Part shown: positions 35,358-44,445 of the stretch, piece after piece | Layout of the letters: the number at the start of each line of letters is the position of its first letter | How positions within the stretch are numbered: the first letter of the stretch is position 1 | Assembly (NCBI RefSeq): GCF_000373585.1 | Contig: NZ_KB891854.1 | Span: forward strand, 62,001-126,000 | Direction of reading: 5' to 3' | Length of the DNA: 64,000 nt | Source of the DNA: Streptomyces sp. MspMP-M5 | Lineage (GTDB): Bacteria > Actinomycetota > Actinomycetes > Streptomycetales > Streptomycetaceae | Translations under genes and position numbers: made by a program | The notes under the pieces: generated by a model | The model's database searches: none | The model's input: only the letters and a program-made list of their open reading frames with translations | What the model was told of the DNA's origin: nothing

Positions 35358-38300
35358 GTGGCCAAGCCGCCCTTCACGCACCTGCATGTCCACACCCAGT
35401 ACTCGCTGCTGGACGGTGCGGCGCGGCTCTCCGACATGTTCAAGGCGTGCCAGGACATGGGGATGACGCACATCGCCATGTCCGACCACGGCAACCTCCA
35501 CGGTGCCTACGACTTCTTCCACTCCGCGAAGAAGGCCGGGATCACCCCGATCATCGGGATCGAGGCGTACGTCGCCCCCGAGTCGCGGCGCAACAAGCGC
35601 AAGATCCAGTGGGGCCAGCCGCACCAGAAGCGCGACGACGTCTCCGGCTCGGGTGGTTACACCCACAAGACGATCTGGGCGGCGAACAGCACCGGTCTGC
35701 ACAACCTCTTCCGCCTCTCCTCCGACGCCTACAAGGAGGGCTGGCTCCAGAAGTGGCCCCGGATGGACAAGGAGACCCTCTCCCAGTGGTCCGAGGGCCT
35801 GATCGCCTCCACCGGCTGCCCCTCGGGCGAGCTCCAGACCCGGCTGCGCCTGGGCCAGTACGACGAGGCCCTGAAGTCCGCCGCCGAGTACCAGGACATC
35901 TTCGGCAAGGACCGGTACTTCCTGGAGCTGATGGACCACGGCATCGAGATCGAGCGCCGGGTGCGCGACGGCCTGTTGGAGATCGGCAAGAAGCTCGGCA
36001 TCCCCCCGCTGGTCACCAACGACTCGCACTACACCTACGCCCACGAGGCGACCGCGCACGACGCGCTGCTGTGCATCCAGACCGGCAAGAACCTCTCCGA
36101 CCCCGACCGCTTCAAGTTCGACGGCACCGGCTACTACCTCAAGTCCACCGACGAGATGTACGCCATCGACTCCTCGGACGCCTGGCAGGAGGGCTGCCGC
36201 AACACCCTGCTGGTCGCCGAGCAGGTCGACACCACCGGCATGTTCGAGAAGCGCGACCTGATGCCGCGGTTCGACATCCCGGAGGGCTTCACCGAGGTCA
36301 CCTGGTTCCAGGAGGAGGTCCGGCGCGGCATGGAGCGCCGGTACCCGGCCGGCGTCCCCGAGGACCGCATGAAGCAGGCCGAGTACGAGATGGACGTCAT
36401 CATCCAGATGGGGTTCCCCGGCTACTTCCTCGTGGTCGCCGACTTCATCATGTGGGCGAAGAACAACGGCATCGCGGTCGGCCCCGGCCGTGGCTCCGCG
36501 GCCGGCTCGATCGTCGCCTACGCCATGGGCATCACCGACCTCGACCCGATCGAGCACGGCCTGATCTTCGAGCGGTTCCTCAACCCCGAGCGCGTCTCCA
36601 TGCCCGACGTCGACATCGACTTCGACGAGCGCAGGCGCGTCGAGGTGATCAGGTACGTCACGGAGAAGTACGGCGCCGACAAGGTCGCCATGATCGGTAC
36701 CTACGGCAAGATCAAGGCCAAGAACGCCATCAAGGACTCCGCCCGCGTCCTCGGCTACCCGTACGCCATGGGCGACCGCCTCACCAAGGCCATGCCCGCC
36801 GACGTCCTCGGCAAGGGCATCGACCTCGACGGCATCACCAACCCCTCGCACCCGCGCTACAACGAAGCCGGCGAGATCCGGGGGATGTACGAGAACGAGC
36901 CGGACGTCAAGAAGGTCATCGACACCGCCAAGGGCGTCGAGGGCCTGGTCCGGCAGATGGGCGTGCACGCGGCCGGCGTGATCATGTCCAGCGAGCCCAT
37001 CATCGACCACGCCCCGGTCTGGGTGCGGCACACCGACGGCGTCACCATCACGCAGTGGGACTACCCGCAGTGCGAGTCGCTCGGCCTGCTGAAGATGGAC
37101 TTCCTGGGCCTGCGCAACCTCACCATCATGGACGACGCCCTGAAGATGGTGAAGGCCAACAAGGGCATCGACCTGGAGCTGCTCTCCGTCCCGCTCGACG
37201 ACCCCAAGACCTTCGAACTCCTCTGCCGCGGCGACACCCTCGGCGTCTTCCAGTTCGACGGCGGCCCGATGCGCTCGCTGCTGCGCCAGATGCAGCCCGA
37301 CAACTTCGAGGACATCTCCGCCGTCTCGGCCCTGTACCGCCCGGGCCCGATGGGCATGAACTCGCACATCAACTACGCCGAGCGCAAGAACGGCCGCCAG
37401 GAGATCACCCCGATCCACCCGGAGCTGGAAGAGCCGCTCAAGGAGACCCTGGGTCTGACCTACGGCCTGATCGTCTATCAGGAGCAGGTGCAGAAGGCCG
37501 CCCAGATCATCGCCGGCTACTCCCTCGGCGAGGCCGACATCCTCCGCCGCGTGATGGGCAAGAAGAAGCCCGAGGAACTGGCCAAGAACTTCACCATCTT
37601 CCAGGCCGGCGCCAAGAAGAACGGCTACTCCGACGAGGCCATCCAGGCCCTGTGGGACGTCCTGGTCCCGTTCGCCGGCTACGCCTTCAACAAGGCGCAC
37701 TCCTCCGCGTACGGCCTGGTCACCTACTGGACCGCCTACCTCAAGGCCAACTACCCGGCCGAGTACATGTCCGCGCTGCTGACGTCCGTGCGCGACGACA
37801 AGGACAAGTCCGCGGTCTATCTGAACGAGTGCCGCCGGATGGGCATCAAGGTCCTCCCGCCGAACGTCAACGAGTCCGAGGCCAACTTCGCCGCCCAGGG
37901 CGACGACGTCATCCTCTTCGGCCTCACCGCCGTGCGGAACGTCGGCCAGAACGTCGTCGACTCGATCATCCGCTGCCGCAAGGCCAAGGGGAAGTACTCC
38001 TCCTTCCCCGACTACCTCGACAAGGTCGACGCGGTGGTCTGCAACAAGCGCACCACCGAATCGCTGATCAAGGCCGGCGCCTTCGACGAGATGGGCCACA
38101 CCCGCAAGGGCCTGACGGCGCACTACGAGTCGATGATCGACAACGTCGTCCAGGTCAAGCGCAAGGAGGCGGAGGGCCAGTTCGACCTCTTCGGCGGGAT
38201 GGGCGACGCCGGCGACGGCACCGCCGACGGCCCCGGCTTCGGGCTGGACGTGCAGTTCTCCGAGGAGGAGTGGGACAAGACGTATCTGCTCGCCCAGGAG

Positions 38301-38906
38301 CGCGAGATGCTCGGTCTCTACGTCTCCGACCACCCGCTTTTCGGCCTGGAGCACGTGCTGAGCGACAAGGCGGACGCCGCCATCGCCCAGTTGACCGGCG
38401 GCGACTACTCCGACGGCTCGATCGTCACCATCGGCGGCATCATCTCCGGCCTCCAGCGCAAGATGACCAAGCAGGGCAACGCCTGGGCCATCGCCACCGT
38501 CGAGGACCTCGCCGGCTCCCTCGACTGCATGTTCTTCCCGGCCACGTACCAGCTGGTGTCGACCCAACTCGTCGAGGACACCGTGGTGTTCGTCAAGGGC
38601 CGCCTCGACAAGCGGGAGGACGTGCCGCGGCTGGTCGCCATGGAGATGATGGTCCCCGACCTCTCGGAGGCCGGCGCCAACGCCCCGGTGACGATCACCA
38701 TTCCGGCGGTGAAGGTGACCCCGCCGATGGTCGAGAAGCTCGGCGAGGTGCTCAGCAGCCACCGCGGCTCCACCGAGGTCCGCATCCGGCTGCAGGGCGT
38801 GCGGAAGACCACGGTGCTCCGCCTGGACCGCCACCGGGTCACCGCCGACCCGTCGTTGTTCGGTGATCTGAAGGTGCTGCTCGGCCCGTCCTGCCTGGCC
38901 GGCTGA
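35358..38906 (+). CDS. dnaE: DNA polymerase III alpha subunit DnaE1
   Basis: 1182 aa from GTG 35358, preceded by CCGGAGG. The replicative polymerase. The N-terminal PHP domain begins FTHLHVHTQYSLLDGAARL and keeps SDHGNLHG, a metal-binding set linked with intrinsic proofreading in actinobacteria. The catalytic palm carries PDVDIDFDERRR with Asp417 and Asp419, and GRGSAAGSIVAYA precedes it. The tandem helix-hairpin-helix region and an OB-fold (VTIGGIISGLQRKMTKQGNAWAIATVEDL, about 1015-1045) follow. Full length for DnaE1, the essential replicase, not the ImuC/DnaE2 type. Confidence 0.96.
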   Translation: MAKPPFTHLHVHTQYSLLDGAARLSDMFKACQDMGMTHIAMSDHGNLHGAYDFFHSAKKAGITPIIGIEAYVAPESRRNKRKIQWGQPHQKRDDVSGSGGYTHKTIWAANSTGLHNLFRLSSDAYKEGWLQKWPRMDKETLSQWSEGLIASTGCPSGELQTRLRLGQYDEALKSAAEYQDIFGKDRYFLELMDHGIEIERRVRDGLLEIGKKLGIPPLVTNDSHYTYAHEATAHDALLCIQTGKNLSDPDRFKFDGTGYYLKSTDEMYAIDSSDAWQEGCRNTLLVAEQVDTTGMFEKRDLMPRFDIPEGFTEVTWFQEEVRRGMERRYPAGVPEDRMKQAEYEMDVIIQMGFPGYFLVVADFIMWAKNNGIAVGPGRGSAAGSIVAYAMGITDLDPIEHGLIFERFLNPERVSMPDVDIDFDERRRVEVIRYVTEKYGADKVAMIGTYGKIKAKNAIKDSARVLGYPYAMGDRLTKAMPADVLGKGIDLDGITNPSHPRYNEAGEIRGMYENEPDVKKVIDTAKGVEGLVRQMGVHAAGVIMSSEPIIDHAPVWVRHTDGVTITQWDYPQCESLGLLKMDFLGLRNLTIMDDALKMVKANKGIDLELLSVPLDDPKTFELLCRGDTLGVFQFDGGPMRSLLRQMQPDNFEDISAVSALYRPGPMGMNSHINYAERKNGRQEITPIHPELEEPLKETLGLTYGLIVYQEQVQKAAQIIAGYSLGEADILRRVMGKKKPEELAKNFTIFQAGAKKNGYSDEAIQALWDVLVPFAGYAFNKAHSSAYGLVTYWTAYLKANYPAEYMSALLTSVRDDKDKSAVYLNECRRMGIKVLPPNVNESEANFAAQGDDVILFGLTAVRNVGQNVVDSIIRCRKAKGKYSSFPDYLDKVDAVVCNKRTTESLIKAGAFDEMGHTRKGLTAHYESMIDNVVQVKRKEAEGQFDLFGGMGDAGDGTADGPGFGLDVQFSEEEWDKTYLLAQEREMLGLYVSDHPLFGLEHVLSDKADAAIAQLTGGDYSDGSIVTIGGIISGLQRKMTKQGNAWAIATVEDLAGSLDCMFFPATYQLVSTQLVEDTVVFVKGRLDKREDVPRLVAMEMMVPDLSEAGANAPVTITIPAVKVTPPMVEKLGEVLSSHRGSTEVRIRLQGVRKTTVLRLDRHRVTADPSLFGDLKVLLGPSCLAG

Positions 38907-38943
38907 GGCATCCGGCCGGGGCGCCGCCCCGGCCCGGTACGAC

Positions 38944-38978
38944 GAGGGGCGCGCCCGCACGGTTCGGGCGCGCCCCTC
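38944..38978. terminator. Bidirectional terminator hairpin after dnaE
   Basis: A perfect 14-bp stem, GAGGGGCGCGCCCG (38944-38957) with 38965-38978, and a 7-nt loop. It separates dnaE from the convergent 54-aa gene. Confidence 0.8.
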
Positions 38979-39035
38979 TCAAGTCATCAGTGGCGCACGT
39001 CGGTTGGGGGACCGCACGGCGGCCCGGCCGGACCG

Positions 39036-39200
39036 TCAGTTGTGGCCGAAGCGGCGCTGCTGCTTGCGTGCGACGTCCGCCGGGCTGCCCTGGGCCTGCG
39101 AGTGCGAGATCGCTTCGAGGGTCGACTTCTCGGACTGCTGCTGACCGCGCTGGGGCTGACTCTCCTTGGACTGCTTCCGGTCCTTCTTGTTCTTGGCCAT
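39036..39200 (-). CDS. Small basic hydrophilic protein, 54 aa, unknown
   Basis: ATG at 39200 with a perfect AGGAGG site 8 bp upstream, and a stop just before the dnaE terminator. The product starts MAKNKKDRKQSKESQPQRGQ and ends DVARKQQRRFGHN: very hydrophilic, rich in Lys, Gln, Arg and Ser, with no membrane segment or cysteine. The middle (STLEAISHSQAQGSPADVARK) could form helices. The ribosome site, start and GC pattern support a real gene. Function unknown; a nucleic-acid or ribosome-associated role would fit the charge but is only a guess. Confidence 0.75.
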   Translation of the reverse strand: MAKNKKDRKQSKESQPQRGQQQSEKSTLEAISHSQAQGSPADVARKQQRRFGHN

Positions 39201-39469
39201 GATCGTGCCTCCTGAGGGGGATCTTGGGATCGGCCGGAATCAGACTTACACGGCGGACAGATCCCTGCATTTCGGGCAATTACCCTGGGTGACAACGGCA
39301 GTTACGCGCCGTGCGGACGGCCGAACGTGAATCCGCCACGCCGAAGATCGAGTTCGCGCAGATAACCCCCGTTCGGTCGGGCAGACTCGAAGGAAGCCGA
39401 AGAGCACTCGTGCCACGGGCCGAGCCGGGGGGCGACCGGACTTCAGCACCTCAGGGAAGAGGGTGGAAC

Positions 39470-40738
39470 GTGGACCGCTGCGTCGTCCTGGTGGACGCCG
39501 GGTATCTGCTCGGTGCCGCCGCCAGCCTGCTCGCCGGAGAACCCGCCCGTTCCCGGATCACCGTCGACCACGCCGCCCTCATCCAGGGACTGCGCCGGCG
39601 CGCCGAGGCCGACACCGAACGGCCGCTGCTGCGCATCTACTGGTTCGACGGCGCCCCCGACCGCGTCCCGCAGCCCGAGCACCGCCGGCTGCGGGTGATG
39701 CCCCGGGTCACCGTCCGGCTGGGCGCCCTGACCCGCAGCGACGGGCGCTGGGCGCAGAAGGGCGTGGACGCCGCCATGCACGCCGAGCTGACCGAACTCG
39801 CCCGCAACCGCGCCTGCTCCGACATCGTGCTGGTCACCGGCGACGGCGATCTGCTGCCCGGCCTGATGTCCGCCAAGGAGCACGGCGTCGCCGTCCACCT
39901 CTGGGCCGTCCAGGCCGCCGACGGCGACTACAACCAGTCCGAGGACCTGGTCGCCGAGGCCGACGAACGGCGGGTGCTGGACCGCGCCTGGATCACCGGC
40001 GCGGTCCGCGCCAAGGAGCTGGGCGGCCCCTGCGCCCCGCCGCCCGCCCCGCGCCCCGAGATCGCCGCGATCCTCTCCGCCCCGCTCCCGGAGACCGCGG
40101 TCGCCGCCGCGGCGGCCGCCGCCTCCGGCCCCGACGCGGTGGACGGCCACGACGGACCGTCGGGCCCGGCCTCGGCCGCCGACGACGGCGGGCCGGTCGG
40201 CGAGAGCGGCCCCGGCGGCTCCCGCGGCGTCCCCACCCCCAAGGACCTCGCCGGCCTCGGCCGGCCCGCGCTGCAGAACTCCGCCCCCGGCCCCGCGCAG
40301 AACGGCAGCCAGCCCGCCGCCACCCTCCGCTGGTCCTCCGACAAGGGCTGGATCGAGCGCAGCGGCCCGCTCGGCGAACCGGCCGAGACCGCCTCGCTGC
40401 CCACCCTCGCCCAGCTCACCAGCGCCGAACAGCGCTGGGCCGACCGCGAGGAGGACATCACCGCCGTCGGCGGCGACCCCTTCGAGGTCGGCCAGGTCTT
40501 CGCCCGCCGCTGGACCGAGCGGCTCTCCGACGCCGTCCACCTCCAGCAGCTCTCCACTGAGTACCCCCGCATCCCGCACCGCATCGACGGGGAACTCCTC
40601 CGCTACGCCGCCCGCTTCGGCCTGCTCGCCCACAAGGACGACCAGATCGACGAGCACGACCGCTACGCCATCCGGGCCGGCTTCTGGCGCGAGGTCGACC
40701 TCCGCACCGCCGCCGAACACGCCCCGGCCGGCGACTGA
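39470..40738 (+). CDS. NYN-domain protein (PIN-like nuclease fold)
   Basis: 422 aa from GTG 39470. The first ~180 residues form an NYN domain, a PIN-like RNase fold: CVVLVDAGYLLG with Asp9, the central RVTVRLGALTRSDGRWAQKGVDAAMHAEL and DIVLVTGDGDLLPGL, which supply the acidic metal-site residues. An Ala/Pro/Gly linker (about 190-280) joins a second conserved region (about 290-420) containing EVGQVFARRWTERLSDAVHLQQLSTEYPRIPHRIDGELLRYA. This may be a RNA-binding or partner domain. Probable endoribonuclease; the target is unknown. Confidence 0.85.
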   Translation: MDRCVVLVDAGYLLGAAASLLAGEPARSRITVDHAALIQGLRRRAEADTERPLLRIYWFDGAPDRVPQPEHRRLRVMPRVTVRLGALTRSDGRWAQKGVDAAMHAELTELARNRACSDIVLVTGDGDLLPGLMSAKEHGVAVHLWAVQAADGDYNQSEDLVAEADERRVLDRAWITGAVRAKELGGPCAPPPAPRPEIAAILSAPLPETAVAAAAAAASGPDAVDGHDGPSGPASAADDGGPVGESGPGGSRGVPTPKDLAGLGRPALQNSAPGPAQNGSQPAATLRWSSDKGWIERSGPLGEPAETASLPTLAQLTSAEQRWADREEDITAVGGDPFEVGQVFARRWTERLSDAVHLQQLSTEYPRIPHRIDGELLRYAARFGLLAHKDDQIDEHDRYAIRAGFWREVDLRTAAEHAPAGD

Positions 40739-40832
40739 CCGCCCGGCCCGAAGCTGTGCGCCGGCTGTGCGCGCCGGTCCCGGGCGGCCCCCGGGACCGG
40801 CGGCCGCCCCGGGCCGCGTACCCTCGTAGCTC

Positions 40833-41843
40833 GTGAAGACGGGCGCAAAACAGGTGGAGCACGGCGCGCCGGTGTGCGTCGTGCGGGACCTGGTCAAGAC
40901 CTATCCCGCGCCGCGCGGGCGGCGCGGGGCGGAACGCGCGCCGGCGGTACGCGCCAGCGACGGCATCAGCCTCGACGTCCGCCGCGGCGAGATCTTCGGG
41001 CTGCTCGGCCCCAACGGCGCCGGCAAGTCCACCCTGGTCCGCCAGCTGACCGGACTGCTCCGGCCGGACGCCGGCAGCATCGTCGTCCTCGGCCACGACC
41101 TGGTGCGGCACCCGGAGCGGGCCGCGCGGCTGCTGGGCTATCTCGGCCAGGAGTCGACCGCGCTGGACGAGCTGACCGTCTCCCTGGCCGTGGAGACCAC
41201 CGGCCGGCTGCGCGGCCTGGACGCCGCCGCGGCCCGCGCCGAACGCGACGCGGTCCTCGACGAGCTGGGCCTCGGGCCGCTCGCCGGCCGGGCGCTGAAG
41301 AAGCTCTCCGGCGGCCAGCGGCGGCTGGCCTGCTTCGCCACCGCGCTGATCGGCGAGCGCCCGCTGCTGGTGCTGGACGAGCCGACCACCGGCATGGACC
41401 CGGTCGCCCGGCGGGCGGTGTGGGCCGCGGTGGACCGCCGCCGCGCCGAGCGGGGCGTGACCGTCGTCCTGGTCACCCACAACGTCCTGGAGGCCGAGAG
41501 CGTGCTCGACCGGGTCGCGGTGATCGACCGGGGGCGGGTGATCGCCTGCGACACGCCCGGCCGGCTGAAGGAACTGGTGGGAGAGGAGGTCCGGCTGGAG
41601 CTGGTCTGGCGGGACCGGCCGCCGCTCGACGTCCCCGAGGTCGCCGCGCTGGCCGCCGAGGCCCGTGCCACCGGCCGCCGCTGGACCCTGCGGCTCCCCG
41701 CCGACCGGGCCCGCTCCGCGGTCACCGCGGTCACCGCGGGCCCCGCCTTCGCGGCCCTGGACGACTTCACCCTGGCCACGCCGAGCCTGGAGGACGTCTA
41801 CGTCTGTCTGGGCGGGCGCGCGGAGGGGCTGGTGAAGGCGTGA
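40833..41843 (+). CDS. ABC transporter ATP-binding protein (ABC-2 export type)
   Basis: 336 aa from GTG 40833. Walker A GPNGAGKS at 59-66, signature LSGGQRR (about 154-160), Walker B LLVLDEPTTGMDP and the switch His in VTHNV. The C-terminal ~80 residues follow the usual extension of drug or polysaccharide exporter ATPases. TACCCT ends 8 bp before the GTG, so the transcript is probably leaderless. It pairs with the permease encoded 106 bp downstream; substrate not predictable. Confidence 0.92.
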   Translation: MKTGAKQVEHGAPVCVVRDLVKTYPAPRGRRGAERAPAVRASDGISLDVRRGEIFGLLGPNGAGKSTLVRQLTGLLRPDAGSIVVLGHDLVRHPERAARLLGYLGQESTALDELTVSLAVETTGRLRGLDAAAARAERDAVLDELGLGPLAGRALKKLSGGQRRLACFATALIGERPLLVLDEPTTGMDPVARRAVWAAVDRRRAERGVTVVLVTHNVLEAESVLDRVAVIDRGRVIACDTPGRLKELVGEEVRLELVWRDRPPLDVPEVAALAAEARATGRRWTLRLPADRARSAVTAVTAGPAFAALDDFTLATPSLEDVYVCLGGRAEGLVKA

Positions 41844-41949
41844 GCACGGCGGCGCCCCCGGCCCGGGGCCGGACGAGCAGGAACGCGGGCGGGCGGCCGC
41901 TCGTGCGCACGACGGACCGACCGCGTGTCGAGGAAAGCCGGGTGGCGGC

Positions 41950-42795
41950 ATGAGTGTGATGTCCGCGCGGACAGCGACCGGACCGGCCGGCGGAGCGGGA
42001 CCGGACGACGGGACCGGACCGGACGACGGGGCCGGCGCCGCCGCCCCGCTCGCGCCCCGGGCCCGGCTGCTGCCCGCCCTCGGTGCCGTCTACCGCGCCC
42101 AGCTCTCCCGGGCCCGGGTCGCCCGGATACCGCTGCTGTTCGTCGCCACCTTCCAGTCCGTCGGGATCATGGTCCTGCTGCGCGGGGTGGTCAGCGGCGG
42201 CGACCCGGCCTGGTCGGTGGTCTCCGGCTCCGCCGTGCTGGTCGTCGCCTTCGTCGCGCTGAACCTCCTGGCCCAGTACTTCGGTCAGCTGCGGGCCGGC
42301 GGCGGCCTCGACCACTACGCGACGCTGCCGGTGCCGCCGGCCGCCGTGGTGCTCGGTGCGGCCGCCGCCTACGCCTCCTTCACCGTGCCGGGCACGGCGG
42401 TCACCGCGGTCGTCGGCTGTCTGCTGTTCCAGCTGCCGATGGCCCACCTGTGGGTGCTGGTCGCGGTGGTGCCGCTGGCCGGCGCGGCGCTGTCCGGGCT
42501 CGGCGCGGCCCTCGGGCTGCTCGCCCCGCGCCAGGAACTCGCCACCCTCGGCGGCCAGTTGGGCATGTCGGCGGCGCTGCTGCTGGGGGTGCTGCCGGCC
42601 GGGCGGATGCCCGAGCCGATCGGCTGGGCCCGCGATCTGCTGCCCTCCACCTACGGGGTGGAGGCGCTGGCGCGCACCTTCGCCCCGCACCCGGACTGGC
42701 CCGCGGTCGCCGGCGACCTCGGCATCTGCGCGGCCGTCGGGGTGCTCTCGCTGGCCGTGGCCACCTGGGCGTACCGCCGGGCGGCGGTCCGGTGA
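41950..42795 (+). CDS. ABC-2 type transporter permease
   Basis: 281 aa from ATG 41950. Six hydrophobic segments: about 62-80, 95-115, 140-165, 172-195, 203-222 and 250-275, the ABC-2 pattern. The first ~45 residues are Gly/Ala/Asp-rich and cytoplasmic. RDLLPSTYGVEALARTF before the last helix is a typical ABC-2 block. It forms an export complex with the preceding ATPase and overlaps a GTG of the next frame. Confidence 0.88.
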   Translation: MSVMSARTATGPAGGAGPDDGTGPDDGAGAAAPLAPRARLLPALGAVYRAQLSRARVARIPLLFVATFQSVGIMVLLRGVVSGGDPAWSVVSGSAVLVVAFVALNLLAQYFGQLRAGGGLDHYATLPVPPAAVVLGAAAAYASFTVPGTAVTAVVGCLLFQLPMAHLWVLVAVVPLAGAALSGLGAALGLLAPRQELATLGGQLGMSAALLLGVLPAGRMPEPIGWARDLLPSTYGVEALARTFAPHPDWPAVAGDLGICAAVGVLSLAVATWAYRRAAVR

Positions 42796-42881
42796 ACGAC
42801 GGCACCGGCGCGGCAGGCGCACACGGGGCACGCGGGCGTCCTGCTGCCGGGACCACGGCGCCGGCCTGGCACGATGACGGG

Positions 42882-43604
42882 GTGACCGCAGCGCAGACGC
42901 CCCACGAGAACCAACCGCCCGAAGAGCCCCACCGGCACCCGTCGGCCGCCGGCGGGGAACCCGGCGACTCAGCCGGCCCCGACTCCGGCGCACCCGCCGC
43001 ATCGGCCGCGGCCGGCGAATCCACCGCACCCGGCACCTCCGCCGGTCGCCCCGAGCTGGCCCGCGAACTGCGCGAAGGCGTGCTGATCGCGCTGGCCGTC
43101 GCGGTGAGCGGGGTGCTGCTGGGCGTGCTGTGGGCCTGGCTGGCGCCGCGCGTCCCGCTGATCGCGGACACCCGCAACGTCTACCTCAAGAACACCGAGG
43201 GCGAGGAGGCGATCGGCGCCGACGGCACCTTCTTCCTGCTGGCGTTCGGCTTCGGCGTGGTCACCGCGGCCGTGGTCTTCCTCCTCCGGCGCCGCGGCGG
43301 CATCCCGCTCGTGGTGTCGCTGGCCGCCGGCGGGCTGCTGGGCGCGGTGCTGGGCTGGCTGACCGGCATGTGGCTGGGCCCCACGCCGGACGTGGTCGCG
43401 CACGCCAAGCAGGTCGGCGCCGGGGTCGTCTTCGACGGCCCGCTGCGGCTCCAGGCCAAGGGCGCCCTGCTGGCCTGGCCGATCGCCGGGATGATCACCC
43501 AGATCGCGCTGACTGGGCTCTTCGGGCCGCGCGATCCGGAGGCCGACGCGCTGATGGTGCCGGACTGGTCCGGACACCACCAGCAGCCGCCGACGGCCGG
43601 CTGA
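42882..43604 (+). CDS. Membrane protein, DUF2567-like
   Basis: 240 aa from GTG 42882, preceded by GGCACGATGACGG, a typical -10 placement for a leaderless message; a GTG at 42792 that overlaps the permease stop would add 30 low-complexity residues. After a Pro/Ala/Glu-rich start of about 75 residues there are four membrane helices (about 80-100, 125-145, 152-172 and 200-220). The loop VYLKNTEGEEAIGADGTFFLL resembles actinobacterial DUF2567 proteins, but I am not certain of the family. Function unknown. Confidence 0.7.
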   Translation: MTAAQTPHENQPPEEPHRHPSAAGGEPGDSAGPDSGAPAASAAAGESTAPGTSAGRPELARELREGVLIALAVAVSGVLLGVLWAWLAPRVPLIADTRNVYLKNTEGEEAIGADGTFFLLAFGFGVVTAAVVFLLRRRGGIPLVVSLAAGGLLGAVLGWLTGMWLGPTPDVVAHAKQVGAGVVFDGPLRLQAKGALLAWPIAGMITQIALTGLFGPRDPEADALMVPDWSGHHQQPPTAG

Positions 43605-43624
43605 ACCGCCCCGCCGGCCGCCCC

Positions 43625-43699
43625 TCAGGACGGCCGGCGGCCGTGGTTGGCGCGCCCCTTCCGGACGCGCCACTTCCGCTTACGGGTCCTCTTCGACAT
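43625..43699 (-). CDS. Ribosomal protein bL37-like, 24 aa
   Basis: ATG at 43699 with a strong GGAGGAGG site, 24 codons, stop TGA. The peptide begins MSKRTRKRKWRVRKG and ends ANHGRRPS; half of its residues are Lys or Arg. Small size, the MxKRxRK start and the ANHGxRP end match my recollection of bL37, the 24-residue actinobacterial large-subunit protein first seen in mycobacterial ribosome structures. It is well below usual gene-finder limits and easily missed. Confidence 0.75.
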   Translation of the reverse strand: MSKRTRKRKWRVRKGRANHGRRPS

Positions 43700-43855
43700 G
43701 GCGTACCTCCTCCCCGGTCGTAACCGAGGACGGGTGCCCGCGGAAGCCCCACCGCGGCGCCGGCGGCGACACCCGGGGGCGCGCGGCGGCACCGACGGGG
43801 CTTACGGACCTGCCCGGCGGATCAAGGGCGCGGGCCCGGACCCCGGCTCACTTAT

Positions 43856-44380
43856 CTAGCCCCGTGCGATCGGCGCGACCCGGGCGTCCGTCAGGGCGAC
43901 CAGGTCGCCGGGGGAGAGCTCGACCTCCAGGCCGCGCCGGCCCGCCGAGACGCACACCGTCGGCCGGCCCTCCGCCGAGGCGTCCACGACCGTCCGCAGC
44001 CGCTTGCGCTGCCCCAGCGGCGAGATCCCGCCCCGCACATAGCCGGTGCTGCGCTCGGCCGCCGCCGGATCGGCCATCGCGGCCCGCTTGCCGCCCACCG
44101 CGGAGGCCAGCGCCTTCAGATCCAGCGAGCCGGAGACCGGGACCACGGCCACCGTCAGGGCACCGTCCACGTCCGCCAGCAGCGTCTTGAAGACCTGGTC
44201 GGGGGAGACGCCGAGCGCCTCGGCGGCCTCCTCGCCGTACGAGGCCGCCGCCGGGTCGTGGTCGTAGGCGTGCACCGTGAACGGGACACCGGCCGCGGTC
44301 AGCGCCACCGTCGCGGGCGTGCCCCCGGCCTGCGCGGCGCCCTTCTTCCCCTGCTTCGGTTTCTTCGGCTGCTTCGTCAA
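43856..44380 (-). CDS. YbaK/EbsC-type aminoacyl-tRNA deacylase
   Basis: 174 aa from a TTG at 44380, the only plausible start because the frame closes upstream; GAGGCGAG precedes it. YbaK proteins hydrolyse mischarged Cys-tRNA(Pro) and similar errors. Family blocks: TPATVALTAAGVPFTVHAYDHD, the VFKTLLADVDGALTVAVVP core with the conserved Lys, and YVRGGISPLGQRKRLRTVVDASA. The start is Lys/Gln-rich (MTKQPKKPKQGKKG). Full length. Confidence 0.9.
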   Translation of the reverse strand: MTKQPKKPKQGKKGAAQAGGTPATVALTAAGVPFTVHAYDHDPAAASYGEEAAEALGVSPDQVFKTLLADVDGALTVAVVPVSGSLDLKALASAVGGKRAAMADPAAAERSTGYVRGGISPLGQRKRLRTVVDASAEGRPTVCVSAGRRGLEVELSPGDLVALTDARVAPIARG

Positions 44381-44445
44381 CGTGTCTCGCCTCGTTCGAA
44401 CGCGGAGCCGGCGGCCCCGGGACCGTATCTCGTGCTGCCGGTGCG

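Noticed and set aside
35241..38960. 1239-codon minus-strand frame opposite dnaE
   Set aside because: Mirror of dnaE codon bias; no recognisable domains, and the terminator between dnaE and the 54-aa gene lies inside it.
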